DNA from: Trichodesmium sp050015995
GTDB lineage: Bacteria; Cyanobacteriota; Cyanobacteriia; Cyanobacteriales; Microcoleaceae
Reading direction: 5' to 3'
Assembly (NCBI RefSeq): GCF_050015995.1
Contig: NZ_JBNHEP010000253.1
Location: 28,082-92,081 of the forward strand
DNA length: 64,000 nucleotides
Positions 38,930 to 46,905 of this stretch are shown in pieces (the stretch's first letter is position 1; each line of letters starts with the position of its first letter). The notes below the pieces were generated by a model, which was not told where the DNA came from, made no database searches, and saw only the letters and a list, made by a program, of their open reading frames with translations. Both the position numbers and the translations under genes were made by a program.

Positions 38930-39075
38930 ATAGCAATTCCCAAAGTTATAAGGTACATTTACGATCCCCCTAAATCCCCCTTTTTAAGAGGGACTTTGAA
39001 GGCTCCCCCCTTTTCAAGGGGGCGGGGGGGGGATCTAAAACTGTACCTCATAGATTAAAGAACTACTATAGCAGT
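38930..39075 (+). repeat. TATAGCAATTCCC repeat, copy 2
   Basis: Same order as copy 1 (34861): TATAGCAATTCCCAAAG, CCCCCTAAATCCCCCTTT, a G-run, ACCTCATAGATTAAAGAAC. It ends 4 bases before RNA element D. Confidence 0.7.
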
Positions 39076-39078
39076 TAT

Positions 39079-39158
39079 CGTCGCGCCCTAAACCAGAGAG
39101 GTTACATACAACTTATTGGGGAGCTTATAAGTACAAAACTCTCTGAACTTGCGCGGTG
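39079..39158 (+). ncRNA. RNA element D: Y-like stem with simple hairpin, no tRNA-like fold
   Basis: Outer stem CGTCGCGC 39079-39086 with GCGCGGTG 39151-39158 (two G-U). Internal loop CCTAAAC / AACTT as in A-C. Inner stem CAGAGAG 39094-39100 with CTCTCTG 39139-39145. The apical part holds a 6-bp hairpin ACTTAT/ATAAGT (39111-39132). It has the shared stem signature but lacks D, anticodon and T arms, so the stem is the conserved part of the family. The vWA/TROVE-like gene starts 204 bases later. Confidence 0.7.
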
Positions 39159-39362
39159 TATTTCATCATAAATATTAATATTAATACTCCGCAAAAATGC
39201 CAACGATAATTGTCTCCTAAAAGTGGATTTTTTTATAATTAAATCAGTTAATAGCCAGCAGTTATAGGTTCTCAATGTATGATTAATTTTACATTTAACC
39301 TTAAAAATATTAACTGATAACTGTTGAATGATAACTGATAACTGAATAAAGGGGTAGTTAAA

Positions 39363-40841
39363 ATGAATAAAACTAAGATGAATAAAGATGAACGCGATTT
39401 ACGTCTAGAAATGCTCAATAGTCTGCTCACAACTCCTCACCGTCAATTAGAAAAAGTAGCAGAAATTCATCAATTAATTGTTGAATTAGACCCAATTTTT
39501 TACGGACATTTAGCAGTTTGGTATCAAAATAACGGTGACGTGCGAGACCATAAAGAAGTGTTCTTAGGAAATTTGCTAACAAGTAATCTTACAGAACACC
39601 GAGACGCAGGTTTCATAATGCTACAAAATTTCCCTCCTTACCAGGTTTCACGCATTGTAGACTTTATGAAACAACAGCAAAATAAAATGCCACGTTCCGC
39701 GCGTACTGCTGTTACCCGTTATTTGCGCAAGCGCGAACAAAACTCAGAATTTTTCGACCGCGCTGCTATCCGTAACCGCAAGGCAATGAAGCACTTATAT
39801 GCTACCTTGCACATTAAACCAAATCCTCGCGCTGATGCCATCTTATTTAAGAAAAGACCTCCAGAAGATAGTCTAGCTTTCATGTTGAAGCAGTTGGCAA
39901 AAACAGAAACAGCAGCAGAACAAGCAGCTTTAATAGTGGAACACAACATTCCCTATACTATTGCTGTGGGAGCAGTAAAAAAATTAACACCTACTGTATT
40001 AGTAGCGTTAATTAATTCTATGTCTCCCCAGGAAATTATCAATAACATGAAGTCTCTGACTGCTCGTGGGGCAATGGAACACCCAGAGGTAAAGGCGTTA
40101 ATAGATCAGAAATTGACTGAGGCGCAAAAGAGCGATCGCGTATCTGCTTATAAAGCTAAAGTTGCTGCCGATGCTTCCCAGGTTGATGCCGAAACTGCTG
40201 CCAAGTTAGAGCAGGTGACTAACGAGCAAGTCAAAAAGCGCGGTAAAATTTCTCTACCAACAGCTTTACTTGTAGATAAGTCTGGTTCCATGGAAAAGGC
40301 GATCGAAGTTGGTAAGCGTTTAGCTTCCCTAGTTTCGGGTATTACTGAAGCGGAACTATTTGTCTACGCTTTTGATACTATGCCTTATCTTGTGACTGCC
40401 GAAGGTACAGAGTTGAGTGACTGGGAACGTGGTTTCAAACATATTCGCGCAGGTGGAGGTACAAGTTGCGGTTGTGCTGTAGAAGCAATGCGACGCAAAA
40501 AGCAAGTTGTCGAACAGTTTATTCTGGTGACAGATGAAGGAGAAAATACTTCACCTTATTTTGCTGATGCTTACACTGCTTATTGTCGTGACTTGGCGGT
40601 AATGCCAAATGTGGTTATCGTGCGTTTAGGTAACTATGCTTCTAATTATGTAGAAAGTCAACTGAAGCAAAAGCAAGCGCCAGTGGAAACTTTTAGTTTC
40701 AAAGGTGACTACTACTCTTTGCCTAACTTGGTGCCAATGTTGTCTCACCCTTCACGACTAGAGTTGTTGATGGAAATTATGGAGACTTCTTTGCCAGTGC
40801 GTAATGATAAGGAAAGTCAAAAGTTAAAAGTCAAAAGTTAA
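39363..40841 (+). CDS. vWA-domain protein, probable Ro60/TROVE-like RNA-binding ring protein
   Basis: 492 aa. Residues about 1-290 are all-helical, repeat-like and basic (RTAVTRYLRKREQN, RNRKAMKHLYATLH), like the HEAT ring of TROVE proteins. Residues about 298-475 are a von Willebrand A domain with a complete metal site: D305-x-S-x-S in DKSGSM, T367 in GGGTSCG, D391 in VTDEGE. Bacterial Ro60 orthologues (Rsr) have this order and length and bind Y RNAs encoded next to them. The strongest support is the surrounding RNA elements; the TROVE assignment itself is inference. Its last codons (ESQKLKVKS) come from an AAAGTCAAAAGTTA repeat. ATG 39363, alternative 39378. Confidence 0.7.
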   Translation: MNKTKMNKDERDLRLEMLNSLLTTPHRQLEKVAEIHQLIVELDPIFYGHLAVWYQNNGDVRDHKEVFLGNLLTSNLTEHRDAGFIMLQNFPPYQVSRIVDFMKQQQNKMPRSARTAVTRYLRKREQNSEFFDRAAIRNRKAMKHLYATLHIKPNPRADAILFKKRPPEDSLAFMLKQLAKTETAAEQAALIVEHNIPYTIAVGAVKKLTPTVLVALINSMSPQEIINNMKSLTARGAMEHPEVKALIDQKLTEAQKSDRVSAYKAKVAADASQVDAETAAKLEQVTNEQVKKRGKISLPTALLVDKSGSMEKAIEVGKRLASLVSGITEAELFVYAFDTMPYLVTAEGTELSDWERGFKHIRAGGGTSCGCAVEAMRRKKQVVEQFILVTDEGENTSPYFADAYTAYCRDLAVMPNVVIVRLGNYASNYVESQLKQKQAPVETFSFKGDYYSLPNLVPMLSHPSRLELLMEIMETSLPVRNDKESQKLKVKS

Positions 40842-40849
40842 AAGTAACT

Positions 40850-40937
40850 GGACTTACGCAAAATACCAAGTCATACACCATTTGTAGGGGCGAATGGCAT
40901 TCGCCCTCTACTAGATATGGTTGTTCTGCGTAAGTCC
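40850..40937. mobile_element. 88-bp MITE after the vWA gene
   Basis: Terminal inverted repeats GGACTTACGCA (40850-40860) and TGCGTAAGTCC (40927-40937), with an internal perfect hairpin GGGCGAATG-GCATTCGCCC (40888-40906). It lies 8 bases past the stop codon and could act as the transcript's terminator or 3' stabiliser. Confidence 0.7.
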
Positions 40938-40974
40938 TGAGTAAGAAAAAATAGAACTTAGGCAGAAACCGGGT

Positions 40975-41220
40975 TTGTCGATAATTAATTATGTACATTC
41001 TCAACTTCCGCCTATTTTTACTGTTCATGGTGATAATGATTTAAGTGTCCCATATAATCATGCAGTAAGATTTCACGAATTACTTAATCAGGTTAACGTA
41101 CCCAATCAATTATTAACTATTCCAGGGGGCGATCATGGGAGTTTTAATTATAGTCAAAATGTCAATATTTATGAAAATATTGAAGATTTTTTCATAAAAT
41201 ATGCTTTGTGCAATGAGTAA
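40975..41220 (+). pseudogene. C-terminal fragment of an alpha/beta hydrolase
   Basis: About 80 codons: PPIFTVHGDNDLSVPYNHA holds the acid residue region, and LLTIPGGDHGSFN the catalytic histidine of dienelactone-hydrolase/peptidase-type alpha/beta hydrolases. The nucleophile half is absent. Preceded by GGCAGAAACCGGGTTTGTCG repeat DNA. Confidence 0.65.
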
Positions 41221-41237
41221 TTTGAACTTATATCCCA

Positions 41238-41469
<232 letters not shown>

Positions 41470-41840
41470 GTAGGTTATATCATGTCTGGTTGAATACTTA
41501 CACTTAGGAGGAAGTAAGGCAGAAGGCAGGAGGCAGAAGGCAGAAGGAAAGAAAAGGTTAGAAGGCAGAAAGTTTTTTTATCACGCCCTTATCCGGACAT
41601 GATACAGCAAATTTCGGAGCAATGATGTACAGGGTCAATGATAAAAATTTGTAGTGCGGGCATCTTGCCCGCTTCGGGGTGTACCTCATAACAACGGAAA
41701 GCGCTGTATTACGCAGAAAACGGGTTTATCGATGAAATTTTGTGATTTTAAAATAATCAGGGCAATAAACCCGGTTTCTTTTTTGCTCAATCTCCCCTAC
41801 TTCCCCACTCCTCCACTCCCCTTTAGAGACTGGTGAAACT
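41470..41840. repeat. Repeat-rich spacer
   Basis: AGGCAGAAGGCAGGAGGC tandem repeats (41515-41570) and an inverted pair GAAAACGGGTTTAT / ATAAACCCGGTTTC (41717-41784). No gene. Confidence 0.5.
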
Positions 41841-42674
41841 ATGAAAAATATGCAGAAAGCTTATCAGGTAGCTGCTGTTGCTGTAAAGCAAAGATTTACG
41901 GAACAACGCCCAGAAGATTTAGCAATTTTAAATAATATTAGCAAAGAGGATATAGCTGTTTACTCAGGTAGTTATGACCATGTTGAAAAAATTTTCCAAT
42001 GCTTAAAACTACCAATACAAATAAATCCTAATCCACAAAAATTGGATGCCAAAATTATATTTGTGAACTGTTCTAATTCTTATGAAAATCAACTAATTAA
42101 TTCTCTGAGAGAACAGGTAGAAAATGGTAAATGGTTAGTAACTTCCGACTGGGCATTAGGTAATTTTATTGACCATGCTTTTCCTAATACAATTCGTTGG
42201 AATAAACAACACACTGGGGATGAAGTTATTTCTGTAGAGCCAAGTTTAAATAGTTTGTGGTCAGAAGTAGTAGTATTGGGAGCAGACCCGCAATGGTGGC
42301 TCGAAACTAGCAGTCATCCTATTGAAATTCTTAATCCTAAAGTTACTATTGAAGCTGCCAGTCACGATCTATTAGTGCGTCACAAAGCACCAGTAGTAGC
42401 AGTTAGTTTTGATTGGGAAAAGGGACACGTTTTTCATGTTATTAGTCATTTTTGGTGCAAGCGCAGTCGAGCATTAACTAAACGACATCAAGGAATTTGT
42501 ACTGATTTTATGGAAGCAGGAATGCGGTTAACTGATGATGGTATTAAGACGGTTTTGTCTGAAACTAATATTAAGGCAGATACTCTTAACTTTGCTCAAT
42601 TACAAAGTGCTGCTACTGCAACTGAGTTGGTAGTGCAGTTGTGCGTTGGTGCTATTAAAAGAACAAAACTATAA
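41841..42674 (+). CDS. Unrecognised 277-aa protein near the RNA locus
   Basis: 277 aa, soluble, alpha/beta pattern: DIAVYSGSYDHVEKIF, KIIFVNCSNSYENQLI, NGKWLVTSDWALGNFID, later VVAVSFDWEKGHVFHVISHFW. Strand-helix alternation plus a late HVISHFW block recalls ThuA/glutamine-amidotransferase-like folds, but no catalytic cysteine motif is obvious. I do not recognise the family. It is the next gene of size after the vWA gene on the same strand, 24 bases before the next one. Confidence 0.75.
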   Translation: MKNMQKAYQVAAVAVKQRFTEQRPEDLAILNNISKEDIAVYSGSYDHVEKIFQCLKLPIQINPNPQKLDAKIIFVNCSNSYENQLINSLREQVENGKWLVTSDWALGNFIDHAFPNTIRWNKQHTGDEVISVEPSLNSLWSEVVVLGADPQWWLETSSHPIEILNPKVTIEAASHDLLVRHKAPVVAVSFDWEKGHVFHVISHFWCKRSRALTKRHQGICTDFMEAGMRLTDDGIKTVLSETNIKADTLNFAQLQSAATATELVVQLCVGAIKRTKL

Positions 42675-42697
42675 CGTTATAGTTAGGGAGAATAACT

Positions 42698-42868
42698 GTG
42701 ACTAAAAAAGAAAAGTCAAAAAAGTCTAATCTTCTTTACCAAAGATTAACAGAAGCATTAGAAAATGGTAGTAAAGTCCGCATTGAAGCAGAGGAAACTT
42801 ATTATGGTCTGCTTTATAAAACTGATATAAAACGTCATAATATGACATTTTACTGTTTACTTCCTGCT
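42698..42868 (+). pseudogene. Short gene cut by a TnpB remnant
   Basis: The GTG-started frame encodes LLYQRLTEALENGSKVRIEA, then EETYYGLLYKTDIKRHNMTF, and then continues into the antisense of tnpB sequence, so the true 3' end is lost. The lysine-rich N-terminus and 24-base spacing suggest it was translated with the 277-aa gene. Function unknown. Confidence 0.5.
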
Positions 42869-43564
42869 TCAACCGGAACTGTCGGCAGCACTCCGTCCAC
42901 AGGCATTAACGGTCAAGCCGACCGCATTTCGCAAATTGATACTTGCGTTCAGATCACGGTCTATAGATATCCCACAATCAGAACATTCATAAGTTCTCAG
43001 GCTTAGTGGCATATCTTGGACGTGACCACAGTTAGAACAAGTCTTAGAAGATGGGAAAAACCTGTCAACTACAGCTAGCTTAGAACTGTACCACTCACAC
43101 TTGTACTCAAGTTGTCGTCTAAACTCATAAAATCCTTGGTCTGCTATAGATTTCGCTAGCTTGTGGTTAGCTAACATTCCACTAACATTCAAATCTTCAA
43201 TGACAATTGTGCCGTGGTTTTTGGCTAAGTATGTTGTCAATTTATGAATTCCATCTTTGCGGATGCTAGCTACTTTTCTATGCAGCCTAGCTATCTTCAG
43301 TTGTGCCTTTTTCCAATTAGCAGAACCAACTATTTTATTGCGGTTAAGGTATTGTAACTTAGAGAGCTTGCTTTCAAATTTCTTGTAAGATTTAGCACCA
43401 GGAAAAACAACTCCCGTGCTTAAAGTTGCTAAGGTTTTTACACCTAAATCAACACCTACAACTTGAGTAGTTTTTGGAGTTGAAGTCGGAGTAAATTTAT
43501 AGCTACAGCTAAGATACCAATCACTAGCCTGTCTACTAATAGTTATTTTTTGAGTAGTCGGCTA
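42869..43564 (-). pseudogene. TnpB remnant, N-terminus missing
   Basis: The frame is open from a stop at about 43562 to 42869 and covers the catalytic half: VVGVDLGVKTLA (RuvC Asp), TIVIEDLNVSGM (Glu), CSNCGHVQDM...CSDCGISIDRDLNAS (zinc finger, last Asp). No start codon precedes the RuvC region, so about 150 N-terminal residues are lost. It lies exactly between a cut gene on the left and a protease lacking its N-terminus on the right. Confidence 0.85.
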
Positions 43565-43566
43565 GG

Positions 43567-44751
43567 GTGGAAATATTTCCCAGTGATATAGATTTAGCTT
43601 TGGTTACTTTTAAACCAGAGAGAGGAAGTTGTAATTATCCGGCGCTGAAAATAGGTAATTCTGACAACCTGAGAAAAGGTAGTTCTATCTATATTTCTGG
43701 TTTTCCTATTCGGGGAGGGAAGTTGGTATCCCAGTTTGTGCCAGGTGATGTTTCGGGTTTGGAAAGTTTGGCACGGGGTTATGGGGTTTCTTACGATGCT
43801 TTAACAGTGGGTGGAATGAGTGGAGCGCCTGTTGCGGATGTGACGGGTGAGGTTGTAGCAGTGCATGGAATGAGTGATGTGGAAATTGTGAAAACTTTTG
43901 CTTCTCTACAAGGAAGTTGGTCTAAGGAAGAACAACAGACTTATCAGAAAGCTGTGGAACGACTAGAAAAGGGTGTTGAACGTTTGACTTTTTCTTGGGG
44001 TATACCTATTAATCTGTTTCAAGAATATCGGGGAAAGGCGATCACTCTAGGCATATACAAACAGAAGGTTGAATTACAAAGGCAACTGGAGGAGGAACAG
44101 CAGCAGCGTCAAAAAGCTGAAAAGCGAGTGCAAGAGCTAGAACAAGAACAGAAAGCAAAACAAGAACAGATAGTAGAATTGCAAAAGCAACTGAAGGAGG
44201 AACAACGGCAGCGTCAAGATGCTGAACGGCAATTGCGAGAGCTGAAGGCTGAAAAACAAAGGCAGGTAGAAAATGAAATTTCTCTAGATTCAGCTAAGGA
44301 GGTTGACTATACAAAACTGCGTGACTTATTGGCAGCAGGACACTGGAAAGAGGCAGACTTAGAAACAGACAGAGTAATATTACAAGTGGCAGGTAGGGAG
44401 TCGGAAGGATGGCTGAGATATGAGGATGTGAAGAATTTTTCTTGCCAGGATTTAGGCACGATTGACAAACTTTGGGTAAAATATAGTAATGGTAAGTTTG
44501 GTTTTTCTGTGCAGAAGCAAATTTATCAAAGTATGGGTGGTACAAAAAAGTATAACAAAGAAGTATGGATAGCCTTCGGTAATAAAGTTGGATGGCGCAA
44601 AGGGGGAAAATGGTTGAGTTATGACAGTTTAAGTTTTAGCGATAAGCATTACAAGGGGCATCTTCCTTGGGGAGTTTGGGCACCTCCTGGGGGGGGCTAT
44701 AGATGTGGAACTTCCTCTCTGGTGCGAAAACTTGTAAACTTTAACATATAG
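43567..44751 (+). CDS. Trypsin-like protease / coiled coil / GUN4 fusion, protease N-terminus missing
   Basis: 394 aa in this frame. Residues 1-140 are the second half of a trypsin-like domain: catalytic Asp region DIDLALVTF and serine motif GGMSGAPV. The histidine half is replaced by tnpB debris. Residues about 165-245 form a coiled coil of QxxAExxxxEL heptads. Residues about 258-392 are a GUN4 domain (YTKLRDLLAAGHWKEADLET, WIAFGNKVGWR, HLPWGVW). GUN4 binds porphyrins and stimulates Mg-chelatase (family knowledge). Protease-GUN4 fusions occur in cyanobacteria with unknown roles. With no His, this copy should lack protease activity. Confidence 0.82.
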   Translation: MEIFPSDIDLALVTFKPERGSCNYPALKIGNSDNLRKGSSIYISGFPIRGGKLVSQFVPGDVSGLESLARGYGVSYDALTVGGMSGAPVADVTGEVVAVHGMSDVEIVKTFASLQGSWSKEEQQTYQKAVERLEKGVERLTFSWGIPINLFQEYRGKAITLGIYKQKVELQRQLEEEQQQRQKAEKRVQELEQEQKAKQEQIVELQKQLKEEQRQRQDAERQLRELKAEKQRQVENEISLDSAKEVDYTKLRDLLAAGHWKEADLETDRVILQVAGRESEGWLRYEDVKNFSCQDLGTIDKLWVKYSNGKFGFSVQKQIYQSMGGTKKYNKEVWIAFGNKVGWRKGGKWLSYDSLSFSDKHYKGHLPWGVWAPPGGGYRCGTSSLVRKLVNFNI

Positions 44752-45160
44752 TTGTTTCAGACGTTAATGAAAAAAGTTTTGGAAAGCTTTTTTTAGTAGT
44801 TTTCTTTATTTGAGCATATTCGATACCAGGCACCTAGTTCAGTTATTAGTCTTTATCCCAAAAATGCCCAGTACGGTTAAGCATCTTAATTACTCACCTA
44901 AATATTTCCGATCAAGCATTTTTCCAAGATTGGCGATTGCCAAATTCAAACTTTCCTCAAAAATAAGTCAACCAATATTTCCCTACCCTACCTTTGTTGA
45001 ATAAAATATATCGAGCGCTCGATATAAATTATCTGCTATGCAAATTTAGTTAGCTTTCAGCGTAACGCACCATCAGATTATCAATAAAAAAAAGGTGCAT
45101 GACGGCAAAATTTCTTGAGTTTCCCCAAAATCGAAAAAAAGGATACCGTCACACACCCTA
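44752..45160. other. Intergenic region
   Basis: AT-rich with a short palindrome TCGAGCGCTCGA (45011-45022). No gene is supported. Confidence 0.45.
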
Positions 45161-45992
45161 CTACTTTCCGGTCAACTTATCTTCCTCTGCCAAAAAAGTT
45201 TCCAAATAAACAACACGCGACTCCCCAAAAGAACCAGAATTTGCCGACTGATAAAAAACATCTTCATTTTTTAATGCTTTAGTAGTAGCTCGAAACGCCT
45301 CATAACCATCCATCCCCACATCCAAAGTCATCAACAACGGACAATTCTCACCGCTTGACTTCGTTTTGACACACAAGACTTGTTGTTGTGGAGTATCAGG
45401 ATCATCGCGATATCCTAGAGAAACTAAACCATCTTCCCGAAAATTTTCTAACCGCCTTTCTATTTCTTGGCATCGTCTTTCAGGAGACCAACCTCCTCCC
45501 ATCGGTATGACCATACCTAACCAGGGTTGTTTTTTCTTGTCATTGTCATACATTACTGTCCAAACTTCTTTGCCTTTATTCGTATCTTGTCGTAGCTCGC
45601 AAGAAAAGCGGTCTGTTTTTTTCACTAAAAAAGTAGGCCGACCTTGCCCAAAAGTAATACTTAAACCTAAGAGACTGTTTGTAAAGGAAATATAAAAAGG
45701 ATATAGGGAACAGGGAACAGGGAACAGGGAATAGGGAATAGGTATGGAGGGAGGAAGAAATCAAGACAACTATTTGTAAGTTAAAAATCTGGGAATATAT
45801 GTACCTTTAAACCTCTGGTATCTAGGAAATTTCAATCTCTTGAAGTACTACCGCTTTTAGATTTTAGTCATTATTTGCTCTGTTAAGACTTATTTTACAA
45901 ACAGTCTCTAAGGCATCTATTAATAATGAAATTGCAGAAATTGTCAGACTTGCTACTGCTCCTATTGCTGCAATTTTTCGATTCCGTCTCAC
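45161..45992 (-). pseudogene. COP23-domain exported protein split by a MITE
   Basis: The 3' part (45161-45667) encodes the COP23 domain: F-S-C at the start, SPERRCQEIERRLENF, QQQVLCVKTKSSGENCPLLM. The 5' part (45912-45992) encodes a signal peptide, RRNRKIAAIGAVASLTISAI, from GTG 45992 with an AAGGAG site. Between them sits a 238-bp element. Removing it and one TAA duplication joins the codons in frame (LLIDAL-GLSITFGQG), giving a complete ~196-aa exported protein. COP23 was described as a circadian oscillating protein; its function is not known. Confidence 0.85.
45671..45908. mobile_element. 238-bp MITE inside the COP23 gene
   Basis: Perfect 15-bp terminal inverted repeats, GAGACTGTTTGTAAA and TTTACAAACAGTCTC, flanked by TAA on both sides (45668-45670 and 45909-45911). 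Three-base TNA duplications and GAGACT ends fit the IS1031/ISL2-like groups of IS5. The interior has GGGAACA heptamers and no ORF, so it would need a transposase in trans. Confidence 0.88.
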
Positions 45993-46905
45993 CAGTTTCT
46001 CCTTATATATATATATATATATAGTTATGAATATTTTTTTAGGGTATCGAAATAGACCCCCCCAATATTTTATCCAATGTTCTGTGAGGAGTTTTCGGAA
46101 AAGTTGAGCTATTTCAGTTATCAGTTATCATATAAAATCCAGTTGAACAGTCGTCATTGCGACGATAGGAAGCAATCTCGTGGCACCTCTGCTCTGAGAT
46201 TGCTTCCTTCCACTCCGTTCCAGTCGCTGCGGACTTGGGTCTAGTAATTATCCTGATTTAATATCAGTTATCAGCTTTTGATAGTTCAGTTATCAGTTTT
46301 CCCAGATTAACTTTCCTCTAGTAAAATTCATGCTTCTCAAATATCAAAGTTATAAATGAGGCGATAATTGCAGAATTAGACTGTGAGTATATCTGTGCGC
46401 ACTTTTCCCATTATAAATAATAATAACACAAAATTATTTAAAGTCAACCCTTTGCTCAAATTTTTTTCTGGAAAATATTCATGGGAGCGTTCGCCTTTTA
46501 TCAGTTATTAGTTATCAGTTATCAGCAGTTCAGTAGGGTGCGTTGCGCTTTCCTACGGAATGCTGCGCAAACGCTAAGGCACCGAACATTATAAAAAAAG
46601 AGGCGGTGCGTTACGACGGATTTATGAACTCCCTTCATATTCTGAATTTCAGCCGTCTAACGCACCCTACATTTTAGCTGATGGCTGAGTGCTAACCGCT
46701 GAGTGCTTCTTTAGAAGAGACGGTGCGTTACGACGGATTGCCAAATCTCTTTCAGAGCTTAAATTTATTCCGTCTAACGCACCCTACAAATTTGGCTGAT
46801 AGTAGTAATCTAGTAGGGTGTGTTAGCGAAGCGTAACGCACCGAACATAATGGAAGAAGCGGTGGTTACTTCTCATTATCAATTATCCATTATCAATTAT
46901 CCATT
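45993..46905. repeat. Hairpin-repeat cluster before gcvP end
   Basis: Contains a (TA)n run (46008-46022); a hairpin GGAAGCAATCTCG / GAGATTGCTTCC (46169-46208); and two tandem hairpin repeats with GGTGCGTTACGACGGATT at 46605 and 46731, each closed by CCGTCTAACGCACCCTAC. TCAGTTATCAG repeats occur at 46500. No gene. Confidence 0.6.

Noticed and set aside
44294..44545. 83-aa minus-strand ORF within the GUN4 fusion
   Set aside because: Low-complexity shadow of the GUN4 coding sequence.
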